Assembly: GCA_947623455.1 (NCBI GenBank)
Contig: OX392536.1
Coordinates: 5,637,282-5,701,281, forward strand
Length of the DNA: 64,000 nt
Source of the DNA: Mimachlamys varia
Taxonomy: Eukaryota > Mollusca > Bivalvia > Pectinida > Pectinidae
Direction: 5' to 3'
The stretch's first letter is position 1. Every line of letters begins with the position of its first letter. Below, in pieces: positions 24,939 to 36,697 of this stretch. Under the pieces are notes generated by a model. The model was not told where the DNA came from, did not search any database, and saw only the letters and a program-made list of their open reading frames with translations. The translations under genes and the position numbers were made by a program.

Positions 24939-26674
24939 ATGGCTCTAAGTGAAATAACGAATACCTTCAGTGGAAAAAAAGTGAGAAAGCGTCTTAGTGA
25001 TGGGTCTTTCAAGGAATATGCTTACAATACCTGTAGGAAGACTATTGAGCTGCATTTACAGAACGACAATTTGAAGCTTCAGTTTGAAACAAAATTGGCT
25101 GCTGTAAAAGAATTGGTTGGAAAGAAAGCAAATCTTGCTTTTATTTTCGATAGAGTGCTAGATCATTTCCTTTCAAGGAATCTGTCTAATCAATCTCATT
25201 CCCGGAGATCCAACAACAACAAACTGCAAATCAAGAACATATTGTGATGCCCGACAAAGTTGGAGACAATTTTGATGATGAATTGTTTATTTGAAATATT
25301 CAATCAGTTGTTGACTTTCCTGGGAAAATCGAGGACCATGCAAGACAGTGTATGTACCAATTTAGAGTGAAGGACATTTCAAGGAGTGGACATGTTATCC
25401 ATGTTGACTATTCGTGCTCTCAGGGACATAACCTGCGATGGACATCATCGGAATCTGTCAATGGCAATTTAGTTGTCAACCACAAAATAGTGATGGCTTA
25501 CGTATGTAGTGGAATGATGAAATTACAGTATGAAAAATTCAGTAAATTTGCCAAATGTGGATTGACCAGCCAACACTTTCGTGCAAATGTGCTTCAGAGT
25601 ATGGGAACTATAGTTAATTTGCTGAGAAAAACATCAGTGAATATGGCAAAAAATGAAGAGAAAAATGAAATTGAGGAGGAGGGCATATCCATAATGACTG
25701 ATGCCCATCATGCTTGTAGGAAGAATTCCTACCATACGGACCACGTTGCACTCGGCCAAAAAACACACAAAGTTGTTGACATTCAGACGAAAGCAGACGA
25801 AAGATGTTCCCAGAAACATAAGCAAATTGGATGTACTCGGATGTATGAGAGTTTTGACGAGTGTGGGATACATGTAAGGAATCATGCACATGATCGTAAC
25901 ATGGCGGTGAATAAGATTGTGAAAGAACATCCAAATACAACCAATACAAATGAACGATGGCATGCAGCCAAGCCAATTACAAAGGTGATGACCAAAATTG
26001 GAAAAGGTATGAAGAGGTCTATGGGGACAACATAGCACCCACAGTTGAGAGACAAGGGGGCAGAAATTAGGAACCATGTTTACTGGTCCATTGAAAATTG
26101 TGAGCTGAATGCTCAGAGGATGCGAGAGCTGATCGGTGTTTGCATCTTTCATTTTCAAAACGTGCACAATCACTGTGATGTGAACTCCAACTGTAGACGA
26201 CAGGATCATGTACCTTCATCAACTGTCATCACTGATCAGGTTGCTGTCAACCTTCTTCAAAAAACTCTGCATGACCTGACAGTTTACAAAAACACAGAAG
26301 ATTACATGATGTCGAAGGACACATATTATATTGAAAGCTTCAACAGTACCTGCCTCATCTACCTGGATAAGAGGATTCATTATAAGAATATCATGTACCA
26401 GTTGAGAATCGATCTCGCTGTCTTAGACTGGAATGAACATGTGGGAAGAGGACATACGTCTATTAACAGGAATGTGTGTGTTCAGCACAATAGACGTCGG
26501 ACAGGCAAAAAACCATATGTTTCTAAAACCTACAACTTTGTGGTTGATATTTGGGTTCATATGCTTGACTTCCTGCGAGTCGAAAATGACCAGCCTGGAA
26601 ATAATGCTAGTGATGAGGACGAGGAGGAGGAAATATGGTTGACAATAGTGCCGATAGCTGACATAGTGACATAG
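24939..26674 (+). pseudogene. Decayed DDE transposase, Kolobok-like
   Basis: The start is ATG in context caaaATGGCT. The first 102 codons (24,939-25,247) are Lys-rich. A frameshift near 25,200 leads into QQQTANQEHIVMPDKVGD. An in-frame TGA follows at 25,292-25,294, then a long frame from 25,352 interrupted by one TAG at 26,033-26,035, and the frame ends at 26,674 after an acidic DEDEEEE tail. The second and third segments share one frame, so that TAG is a point nonsense change. A D-D-E set is visible: Asp in IMTDAHH (about 25,700), Asp in HAHDRNM (25,892) and Glu in YYIESFN (26,333). Other family-like blocks are RKNSYHTDHVALGQKTHKV, ERWHAAKPITK, NHVYWSIENC, a Cys/His cluster, YLDKRIHY and LAVLDWNEHV. 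The order DxxH, DRN, WH..K, ESFN..., KR..Y, LDWNEH matches Kolobok transposases as I know them. No N-terminal THAP domain is seen. The transposase call is strong and the superfamily call moderate. Confidence 0.78.
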
Positions 26675-27777
26675 TGACAGTGACTAACTAGATATACCAA
26701 GTCACTAGTGCTGTGCAAAAGTGTCGCAGTAACAGTATTTTGACGCTTCTGCAGTGTGAGAATTTTCACTTTGAAATGATACATTTTTAATCTATGTATT
26801 TCTTTTCATAAGCTTTTGATTATACAGTTACATTTGAAATACATATTGAGACTGTAGAATTATTCTTGTGATTTTGACTTCAAATTTTAAAAATCTTGTG
26901 GAGACATACAAATGTGTATTGGGAAATTTATTCCAGTGATTGGTATTGTTGTTTAACTGGACCAAACCATTGTCTATTTCTTATTATGATTCTTTCTAAA
27001 AACAACCTGTTTATTCTTATCCCAAATTGCACTAGGCAAACGACCATCAAATTGAGTATTTCGTTGGAAAGAAATTGAACATTTCTTAGACCTTCATTAT
27101 TTTAATGTTTTCGAGAATGTGAAGCAGCTAAATCCACCATAACAACTCGTCATAACTATCCTTTTTTTCTTTGTTGTAAATAATTAATTGTTATGTATAA
27201 ATCGTTTCATTGGTGTATACTTTTATGGAAACGTTTATATTTCAAATATTGAAATTTGCATACCATGAGTAAACTACAGACCACCACAAAGATCGGTCCT
27301 GTTGACATCTGGGTTGGACAGATTGTATTTTTGATTTACAAATTATACTATGATATGCCCAAAAAACATTTTTATTTTTATATATATTTCAAATTATAAT
27401 TTCCAATTGTGATACAATTTTTCTGATGCAAAATGCTTGGAATATCTATAGTATGGAATGAATTAATGTACAGTAATTAATGTGTCAGTGATTATAAATT
27501 GTGTAAACCACATTTGGTATGAATTATATAAATAACTTTGTCTTATATTTTCATCAATTCTTCATTTAAATCTTAAAATTTGATTACTTCAAGCAATGCA
27601 ATTTATTTAGTTTCTTGTGTTCAAATCTACCTGTGTAGCAAGACAGAGGTATTTGTAAACAAACACATTCATGGCTTATAGCTTGTCCCCACACTACACT
27701 GTAGAGCACTGCAGGCACATGTGTGTGTTTCCCCTTCAGTGTAAACTAGACCTTAGGGAGCTAGCGGTGTAGCTATA
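26675..27777. other. AT-rich 3' flank of the transposase
   Basis: No further gene is recognised. There is no clear polyadenylation signal immediately after the stop at 26,674. Short open frames are not convincing. Confidence 0.4.
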
Positions 27778-28096
27778 TGCCTGGACAAAATTAATTGATA
27801 CTGTCAATGGTCCAGATAACACCAAGATACTCAAATTGCACTGAATCTCGGCCTTTATCGTACCTGTTGGGGTGATGCTGAGCTGTATATCCTACCAATT
27901 TGTCACCTGATAACGATGTGAAATGATATTAGACTGCACCCATATTATAAGTCAGTCCCAGATCAGGCCTTGAGGTATGTACACGTCTATATATGTTAAC
28001 CCTTGAGGACTAATACAACAGCACCATATCATAAGTTTAGTAGAGTCATTCGGAGAGATCAAAGGAGATATTAACTTTAATTTTACCCCATTCATA

Positions 28097-28160
28097 ATGG
28101 CGAATGTTTTTTGCAGAGTTTTCATATCAAATATTTACACCCTCCTATTATTAATGTGTG
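28097..28160 (+). CDS. Possible first coding exon with signal peptide
   Basis: ATGGCG in a fair start context (cataATGG) opens a 21-codon exon. It has a short polar start followed by a hydrophobic core (ISNIYTLLLLMC) and ends at a strong donor, tgtgtg|gtaagtat, in phase 1, the usual phase for signal-peptide exons. The frame also runs on to 28,333, but after the donor it becomes Pro-rich and uninformative, so splicing is the better reading. I find no downstream exon in the window, and it lies inside the inserted block. It may be a chance match, a relic of a captured host gene, or part of an unrecognised element. Confidence 0.22.
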
Positions 28161-29130
28161 GTAAGTATGTGGCCCTAGCAACCCATGCTGTAGATAAGCC
28201 CTGCCTCCCTCCTCCCCCTCCTTTATTGCAGTCCGGTGGGATTTGGTGGGATTTTAAACTAGGTCGTCCTTTAACACAACATTTTGAGTTTTGTAATTTG
28301 TATCCAAGAGACTTTGAGGGTAACACTTCGTAAGTAATATGCCTTTAGAACATTGAACGTCATTGTTTGACATGTACAGTGCATGACAAAATTAGAAAAA
28401 TTGCCATCATATACAACCAGATTATAGGGCCATAATAATTTATCTCCAGACCTAAAATCCTATAGTTTACAAAGGGCTTGTGAGTCCAGACACTGATAAT
28501 ATCTATAAGCTGATGGTTCTGCAGAACACAAGTGGAGGGGGGGCATGTGGTGGTCAGCAGTGAAACCATCCCTCTTGTTTATTTATCAATTTCGTATGGT
28601 ACAGTGTATAAAGTTTTATCAGTGATATTCTATCCCGTCTCAAGAAGCTGACGTGTCATGTCTTCTATGTGAACTAGAGTATATAGCCTTGAAGAAGAGG
28701 CAATGTACATAGCACAGATTTTAGAAGTGGGTAATTTTGTATTTTGTATCAATGCAAGGAAATTTTGTGCTTCAATATGATCATTACCCACTGTCAAACT
28801 GCGAGAGACTACCAACTATTTTGATCAAGCCATGGAAGGAATTACTTAGGAACAGACACCACACCTAGTGAGTATAACGGGTACACGTGTACATGTCACA
28901 GCTGTGTTCCCATTTTCCACATGAGGTAAAATGAAATAAAATATGATTATCTGTTTACTTTGTAGATAGCAAACTCAAGTAGCATGAGTTGTAATTATTT
29001 ATTGACATGCAAACGTTTCCAAACAATTGATGAATTCCTGCATTTCAGCCCACCATCATCATTGGCATATCAAATTGCCCTCTGTCCATCATGGTCAGTC
29101 CAAACAATTTTTTTGTATAATTTCTTATTC
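28161..29130. other. Unassigned non-coding stretch
   Basis: No gene or structured repeat recognised. Confidence 0.4.
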
Positions 29131-29134
29131 TAGT

Positions 29135-29530
29135 CATCTTTTGATTTAGGGAATGATAAAAAAAAAATGGCTGACAGGTGGCAACCTGGGATTTTGACAA
29201 TGAAAGTAAGTTATTTCTATTTCATGAAAAGGTCGAATTTTATGGATTTTTTTTCCCAAATTTCATCAGTAGATTGCCTCTTTGTCCCTGTATCAGAATA
29301 AAAACAATTGGCTGACCAGCGGTAATCTTAAATTTCGACAATGAAAGTTTCTTCCCGCTCTTTCAAGAATTTTTATTCTCAAATTTTACCGAGAGATTCC
29401 TCTTAGTTGTACCCTTTTGATTATGGGACGGATCATAAAACAAAATGGCCGACAGGTGGCCATCTTAGATTTTGACAAATGATCGTTATCACTATTTCTT
29501 GAGAAATACTTGATGTATCATCCTCCAAAT
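29135..29530 (+). repeat. Three imperfect tandem units of about 137 bp
   Basis: The motif 'aaatggccgacaggtggcc' and its variants starts at about 29,168, 29,304 and 29,443, each time followed by 'atcttagattttgacaatgaaagt'-like sequence, a 'tttctt..gaa' segment and 'caaatttcatc..agattcctctt'. The units are clearly diverged. I associate this repeat family with bivalve genomes. Confidence 0.7.
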
Positions 29531-29571
29531 TCTTATAAATATGTAGCTGATCTAGACTGGGTTGATCGTCA

Positions 29572-29660
29572 GCGACAAGATAGCTCAATTGGTTGAGCAT
29601 CCGTCTACAGTTCCGAAGGTCCTGTGTTCGAACCCAAGTCTAATAGTGTATTACTTTAAT
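29572..29660 (+). mobile_element. SINE-like tRNA-derived segment
   Basis: An A-box segment (gatagctcaattggttgagc) is followed, after about 30 bases, by a canonical B box (tgttcgaaccc). The arms of a full cloverleaf do not close, so this is a tRNA-derived SINE head or a tRNA relic. The open frame that starts here is incidental. Confidence 0.55.
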
Positions 29661-32600
29661 CGGAACATTTCAGATGTCCTAACTTGGAAAAATCTAATAA
29701 TGGAAAAAGAAATGACATTTCCAGAAATAACCAAAACGGTTCTGTCATATAATCTGCAAAACGATGCGAGTAAATGTTTTTATTTACAAGTTTTTCACAC
29801 TTTGATGCCACTAGGAATCCGTAATGATGTATTTTACTAATGAAATGCAGTGTAACTGGTTACAGTTATGTCTATTTACAATTTATTGAACATCTGAAAC
29901 GAAAACCTTTTACAGACCGCCATATTGGATCCAACTTGGAACAACCGAAACATTCCGCTGAATGGAACATGCTATAACTGTGTTTTTTTCGTATCCTGTT
30001 ACAAATTGTTAGGTTTCCCTTGGCTTTCTTGTGCTCTGTCTTGTATGTTGTGCTTGATAAACTTTCATGTTTTTAATTATTTTCTTGAAAAAGTGGTCGA
30101 TCACCCTGAATTTCTTTTATGATCTCCCAACGCTTTGTTGTTATTACATCTTTGCCCATGTATACATGACCACAACACCAAGGTTTGTGTCACATGTCCC
30201 CATTTTGATATACAATGTAGCACATATTGTATCCAGACTCTGTATTTAGGTAATTATTGTCCACTTTTCACTCTTTATCTTTTAAATAACACTATCCAGC
30301 CATTCTCATATTTATGCAGCCGGTCAGCGCAGACACTCCTATCTGATCAAATTTATCCTTAATCCCAGCAGACTCTCTAGCTGTCCCACAATCTCATTAT
30401 TTCCCACCCCATACATTTTCACCAAGATTGCACCCCTTCATAATGTAAATCCTCATATGTATCCAGGCCTACATGCAAACAATAGCAGCTCTTACACTGA
30501 TCTAGAGAACACCTAGGTCTGAAGCATTGTTAGCTTCATAATTATACAGATATTAGTGATTTATTATAGTTAATACACTACTACAAGTTATGATTTCACA
30601 GTAAATGACATGTAGGAATCATTATTCAAAAGGCTTATAGGATTTTTAAATAACAGTGACATTAGTGAAAAAAATGAAACGAAAATGAAATGAAGCTTAC
30701 AATCACATTTAATCTGTAATTATAGGAGTTTGCTTAGTAATGTTGCCAGCTAGGTATGTATATATTGGCAGATATAGGAGGATAATTAAAGGTACAAAAT
30801 ATATATATAAACATATTCATTAAATAGTGGAGAAGTTATATGCCAGACACTAACTTTTAAGATATTTGTCTTTTGAACATATTATATAAGTGGCTAGGAC
30901 AAATCTTAAGGAGGGGGAGTTATAATGTGCAGGTTGGCAGCAATAGAAACAGCCTCAGTTAGCTACTGTGTTTGACTGTTTGTAATATTCAGGGTACCCT
31001 CAGAGGCAAATGACAGTAGTTACTCAGGGTTTGATATTGTCTGATATCTGTGAGCTCACAATTACCATGTACAACAAGGAGACATTTCCCCCAATTAATG
31101 TAGATGAGAGGAGGGACTCAAATTGGTTAAATTGTTTAAAATCTCAACAACCTTCTTTTGACCCAGATGATGTGCTGGAATCAAATCATCTTCATAGGTC
31201 GATTGGTTTTAAGGTGTTTTATCAAAATTGTGAATTTCATGTCCTCTGTAATTCACATTCCCTAGTGGGGAAGGGGCAAAATTTACTATATTAGTTTATT
31301 CAAGAAAATGATTTTTTTGTAAAATTTGTGAAATGTAAACTTTATTTTTTCACAACAATTATAAAGAGGTTACCTTACTTAGACCACTCTTGTTGGCTCA
31401 GATATTAGCACAAGCCACAAGGGCTCTTTATAGTGGAAGGACAGCGAAGTTCATTGAGAAAACCTATGGATCCAGCAGGTTACCCCATACCCTTTCATGT
31501 CCGATCAGAGAATCCAACCCACAAACCGTGTGCTACCCCATCACCCTATAAATTATATTTTTGTATTTTTTTTTTCATTCTCAGCTAAATATCATTCAAT
31601 TTTTTCATGTACATATGTAGAAGTATAATGATTAGCAATATGTACTATTAACAATGATGGGGTCATAAAACAAAATCTGAACACAGTTTTATCTTGAATA
31701 AGTGCATATCCAAAGGTTCACATCATATTTTTATATATACTGTTTAGGTGTAATTAATATAACAATAATAATATTGTCAATTTTCAGCTTAATCAGACAA
31801 CATTTTAATTTTGACCAATCAGAAACCTGCTTTGTTTTCCCATATGTAACAGTTTCAGAAACAACTGATCTGTGGTGTCATTGAAATCCATTCAGCAGTT
31901 CTTGAGGACACTTTTCTACACAATCTGTAGAGGGACCGTCATGTACAGCTGACAAACAAGCTCATTTAAGTAAACCTACACATTACGTTAAAATAAAAAT
32001 TATTTATTTGCATTTTCAGCACAGTAATGTAAAAAAAACTTTAACCTTGGATTTGAGCCTTGGAAAGTTAAAAAAAAACTTGTTTATCTTTTTTTTTGGA
32101 AAAAAAATCCTCTTTCATTCCATATATTACATTCTTGTGTCCCTTAATTAAAGTCCAAAATACCAAATTACAACTTTATAGTACAAATATTGAATGATTT
32201 ACAGAATGTTTCCAAACTTTGTCAACAAATTTTAACATTTGCTATGTTGACACGGGTTGACAACATAAGCCCCTCCTTTTTCGAATAGACAAGGTAAAAA
32301 AATCATAATCAGGGCAATATATTGCATTTCAAATCTTGTTAGAAAAAAATATAAATCTGTTATAATGTACAAGACAGAACACAAGTTCTACCAGTCATTA
32401 CAATTTATGTAATTTCTATTGAATGCCCAAAGTTATCTTTGTACAGGTTCATCTTTCATTTCTGATGGTCGGCCATATTTTAAGCGACTATAGATGCTAC
32501 ATTTAGCAAAATAACAGACACCTTGAATTATAACTGATGCAACTTTTAGACTTATACATGTAACCTGAAGAAAAGGAAATCATAAGCGTTTCCAACATCA

Positions 32601-33937
32601 AAAATTTGATGACCCCAAATCTGAACAACATCTAGAAGCATACCAGGCCTCTTCATTTTCATTTTCAAAGGGACCTTTTTTGGTCTCTTTACAAGAGAAA
32701 GGAATTGGATGCATGGAAGCCTCTAGCCTGTGTGCTAAAACAACATCTTGCAGAAAAGTCTGGTTCAGTGGCTACACATTTAGGGAATATACACCTTCCA
32801 CACTGACAATGTCTTTTTAGCAATGTACATTTAATTATTATCTGAGATAATTTGACAGGGTTTATAATATTATAATTGCATGTACCGATTGTCTTTTTTA
32901 CCTCCACTTGCCGCGCATCCCTTTGATATCACAGGTAAGTCATTTCACACCTGTGATGACCTCGGGGGGTTATTTGCATTAGGTAACTAGCAAAGATGAA
33001 GATGAAGAATTTATGAAATATCTAAAAGCTCACATTAATGTTAATATTAAAAAAAAGTTTATTAATGTAAGTCGGATATAGACACTCTGGACGTTCCGAT
33101 CGTCACCTCCCCACCAAAAAATAAATAAATAAAAGAATTCCTTAAAAGTTATAATTCGGTTATTTGCTTTCTATAACCCACATATAAACATACAACCAAG
33201 GACCTAGATAGCAAAATCTAATCCAATCCAATTCCGTGATACAACTGAACACTTAATTTACTGGATTTACATTCCACCTTCTTTTCGGATTCACAGAACA
33301 AGTAGAAATTAGGCCCCGATTACATACATGTTCTACAAGTACCGTAAAATGCGAAAATAATTTGGAGATAAACATTAATTCTTGTTATTTTCGTCAAATT
33401 GGTATACATATAAATTTGGTTGCCTGGTGTACATTGTACATATGTATCGTTTTTATGACTCTGGTACAGGTTTCGTCGTCCTGACTGATGTCAGTATATA
33501 TGTAGCAGTATAAAGGTAAAATGTTACCATCCACCTGTCTTATCGAGGTGAATTCACTGACCAATCAACTAATTAGTGTCATGTTTGTGTTAGATCACTA
33601 ATCCCTTGTGAATGGCACGCCCATGATTTGTAATGTTTCGACAGGGTGTCCATCTCTTGACTACTGTATTCTTCGGGATGACGAACGAAATTAGCATTCA
33701 AATGCCCCACAAAACACCATTTTTGCCAATACAAATTAAAAGTATGCATGGACTTTCGTTTTAAAAAGTATATTGTACGTATATGCATAATTTAAAGGTC
33801 GGCGAAAATGACCTTATAATTGTGTCTACACAAAGTAACCAGACCACGCTTGCAAGCAAAGATTGGGTGTTTGAATATGGTTTTAAAACATGACTTTTAC
33901 CAAACATAAAATTTTCACTTTTCGTTGCACAAATCCT
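29661..33937. other. Long unassigned non-coding stretch
   Basis: Over 4 kb of AT-rich sequence without a recognisable gene. Open frames of 60-95 codons (for example 31,010-31,294 on plus and 32,689-32,907 on minus) show no motif I can name. There are A and T homopolymers at about 32,030-32,110. A short inverted pair, aggtc/gacct, lies at about 33,796-33,815 beside TTAA and may be a MITE remnant. Confidence 0.4.
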
Positions 33938-34330
33938 TTAAAGAGTAACTGTAGTGCAAAACCATTTTTTGTGTATGGAAAGATTGGTAAATAGTTAGTG
34001 AGATAATTCTCACGAAAAATTTTTTTTTGTAAAAATTACGAAGTTTTGACCATTTTTCTAAATTTCACACCTGAACGCAAATCAGAAAATCCCCGATTTT
34101 GCCATACGACCGGAAGTGACGTCACAACGGTGACCGCACTGATAGACTTGTGTAGTCATTATATTAAAATTATATGAATCGTATCACGACTTGTTATTTG
34201 TATAGAGTCTTCTATTCAAGAATATGACACTTATTATATATCAAGGTTGTATGGAGTTCATTAATGACCCTACTGATAATTCCAAGGTGTTGTATGCCCC
34301 AGGGGGCCGTAATTAGTGGTGAGGGGGGTC

Positions 34331-34341
34331 GGGGGGGGGGG
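34331..34341 (+). repeat. Poly-G run
   Basis: Eleven G in a row, preceded by gaggggggtc. Confidence 0.9.
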
Positions 34342-34699
34342 TTCCACAGGTGTGCGACACACGTGGTCATGATCACTCGACCATAAATCAATAACCGCCG
34401 GACTCGCTAACATGATTAACAGGTTATTATTTTGCGGAAAGACTTCAAAACATGCACTTAATATGATTAGGTATTAATTTTCTCATATTTTATTTCATAT
34501 AACACCGCTAAAACGGCGTGAATATTCACTGATGGTCACGTTGATTGCATGCACATATCAGCGGGAACTGATCGTAACACCTTTTAAAATGCACGCTGAA
34601 AATTTTTAATGCATATCGGTCGGCTGTATAAATACAAAACTACCTAGAAACAACCTCAAACAAACAGATAAGGAAAAGGATATTTGTGTTGCTTTAGAC

Positions 34700-34728
34700 C
34701 ACGGACTTAGATATAATCTAATTCCGTG
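34700..34728. repeat. Near-perfect short palindrome CACGGAC...TTCCGTG
   Basis: The 29 bases CACGGACTTAGAT / ataatctaattccgtg are almost self-complementary. A looser version is at 14,279-14,310. Confidence 0.55.
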
Positions 34729-35255
34729 TATAGACTCGGAACTTCGAAAACCATATATTTTATTGGACTTTAAAGAAGAACAGTTAGTACCGTCATATAG
34801 AACGACAAGACCAGCCTTTTTATACGTACGATACGATGTACGTATATTGGAAAATAAAAATATATAACTTTTATCAATGCTTTCGACCTGTATAAACTGT
34901 TTTGACGGGTATCACATTTCGACTTTTTTATCCTTATATATGTTTGAGAAATTATAGGTGTGTATATTAAAAGTTAACAGCTTTCTATCCATTGATAATT
35001 TATTTATGTCTGTGCAGTATAAAAAAAACCATTTCAAATCGTGAATATTGTAAAATAAATAGAATATGAGCGAAATCCTGATGTTACCTGTCTTCAGGCA
35101 CATACATCGAAATAGAAATCAAGACAATGTATTTCGAATTCTGTTTGAGAAAAAATAAGATTAGATCTTTGAAAACCCCTGTGTTTTACTGACAAGAAAT
35201 GAACATGGAACATTTTTTTATAATAAGATGAGAAGATTACTTAATTGGTTTTAAT

Positions 35256-35653
35256 CACAGGCACTTGTGGCCAGGAGAATAGTCATCTAAATATATAGAT
35301 AATTTGCAAAATATGAATAATTAAAATCAAATATAAAAACTGACTTTAGCAATTTTCTTTTTATGTTATTAATCATCTAAAACCATAATGAAAGTAATTG
35401 CCAAATTTCAGCTTGATACGTCAAGCGGTTAAATTTCACAAAAAAAGAGTGTTTGATAGTCGATGTTTTGTTAAATTAAACCGCTTGACGTATCAAGCTG
35501 AAATTTGGCAATTATTTTCAATATAGTTTTAGATGATAAATAACATAAAAAGAAAATTTGAAAATTCAGTTTTTATATTTTATTTTAATTATCATATTTC
35601 GCTATGTTATCTATATATTTAGATGGCTATTCTCCTGGCCACAAGTGCCTGTG
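35256..35653. mobile_element. Long-hairpin MITE with 8-bp target duplication
   Basis: GTTTTAAT occurs directly outside both ends (35,248-35,255 and 35,654-35,661). The left arm (35,256-35,430, starting CACAGGCACTTGTGGCC) and right arm (35,479-35,653) pair over about 175 bases around a loop of some 48 bases. The arms differ by scattered changes. An 8-bp duplication fits hAT- or Merlin-type mobilisation. There is no coding capacity. Confidence 0.85.
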
Positions 35654-36008
35654 GTTTTAATCCGCATTTTATTCATTTATGTTAAAAATAAAATATGAAA
35701 AAACTGTGATACAGACATACCATGACGTATATGTGCATATATACGACCCTGAGACATATCAAGCAAGTTTTCAACAGAACTTTTCTCGTTGAATAGAAGA
35801 GTCAAACTCGAAATTAAAAAAAGTGTCATATACTGTGTGAGTTGACGGTGGGTTACGGAGATTTCAAAAGATACACATGCAGTCGATAGTCTATGTTCCA
35901 GTCGAGATCTACATGTAACTGCAGATTCAGAGTACACATTTTGAAGTTATAAAGAGGGGATAATAACCGCAATATACTCAACTATTACAATTTAGTTAAC
36001 TTTGATAA

Positions 36009-36025
36009 CCCCCCCCCCCCCCCCC
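36009..36025 (+). repeat. Poly-C run
   Basis: About 17 C between gataa and tctcc. Confidence 0.9.
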
Positions 36026-36697
36026 TCTCCAATGTTAATTACTTGCTATTTGAGTAACAAGTTACGTGTGAAGTTATCGAATGGACCAGGTAGATTATCC
36101 CGCTAATCTGATTACGTAATATAATGGACACTAACATGAGATTTACAATATTCAAAGGTATTATTATAAGAGTCACTCTTGAATCATTGGATAAATGATA
36201 TGTATAACTGACATTATAAATGACACAGAGTATTACAATATGATAGCGCATATATATATATGGGTCCATTAAAATGAATTTGAACAATCAATAAACACTA
36301 TATTTATGAAAGAATCAAAAATAAAGTTATTTCAATGACAATTTAAGATTATTCTCCCGACCCCCATATTATGGTACGTCCCTTAATTCCATTGTATAAT
36401 ACATTTTGAATCATTAATCAACCAGACGTACATATTACTATTATATATAGAGAGACATAGGACCCAATTTCTTGTGTTCCCGTTGTGACGTCACCAATAC
36501 GTGTGCACAACTTTTAGCGGTTCGCGGTGCGCTTAATTAGCGTGTGGCAAAACAGGTAAAAAACCAAACTTCAACCTGTCGTAACTTTGTAACCGGTCGG
36601 CCGATTTCGATGCGGTTTTCGACAATGTATTAAAGCCGATACAACGAGTCTGATTATTTCAGTTTCTATTTGCACTACAGTTACTCTTTAAGGAAAT

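Larger units (their letters stand above)
23646..27860. mobile_element. Candidate two-gene transposon (weak inverted ends)
   Basis: GATAAGGCCGAGATTCAGag starts at 23,646 and ggttgtccaggca follows. The region ending at 27,860 carries the same sequence inverted (tgcctggacaa at 27,778, then ctgaatctcggcctttatc). An extra stretch of about 45 bases splits the right copy. These facing repeats enclose exactly the divergent gene pair and little else, which suggests they could be the eroded ends of a 4.2 kb element. No TTAA or other duplication is visible at either end. The repeats could therefore instead be two unrelated insertions of one dispersed repeat. Confidence 0.35.
33942..36687. mobile_element. 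TTAA-flanked element with 19-bp TIRs
   Basis: AGAGTAACTGTAGTGCAAA at the left is exactly matched by TTTGCACTACAGTTACTCT at the right, with TTAA outside both (33,938-33,941 and 36,688-36,691). A second inverted pair lies further in: GTGACGTCACAACGG at about 34,117-34,131 and its complement at about 36,482-36,496. No coding frame is recognised. At 2,746 bp it is long for a MITE, in part because of later insertions such as the hairpin element at 35,256. It abuts the right terminal repeat of the 24.4 kb block, with only about ten bases between. Confidence 0.75.

Noticed and set aside
25614..26209. Long minus-strand open frames opposite the transposase
   Set aside because: They lie antisense to conserved transposase blocks and show no motif of their own. 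They are shadows of the coding strand.
31010..31294. 94-codon open frame, possible small gene
   Set aside because: No motif or recognisable family, no splice or promoter context, and a length within chance for a 24 kb non-coding block.
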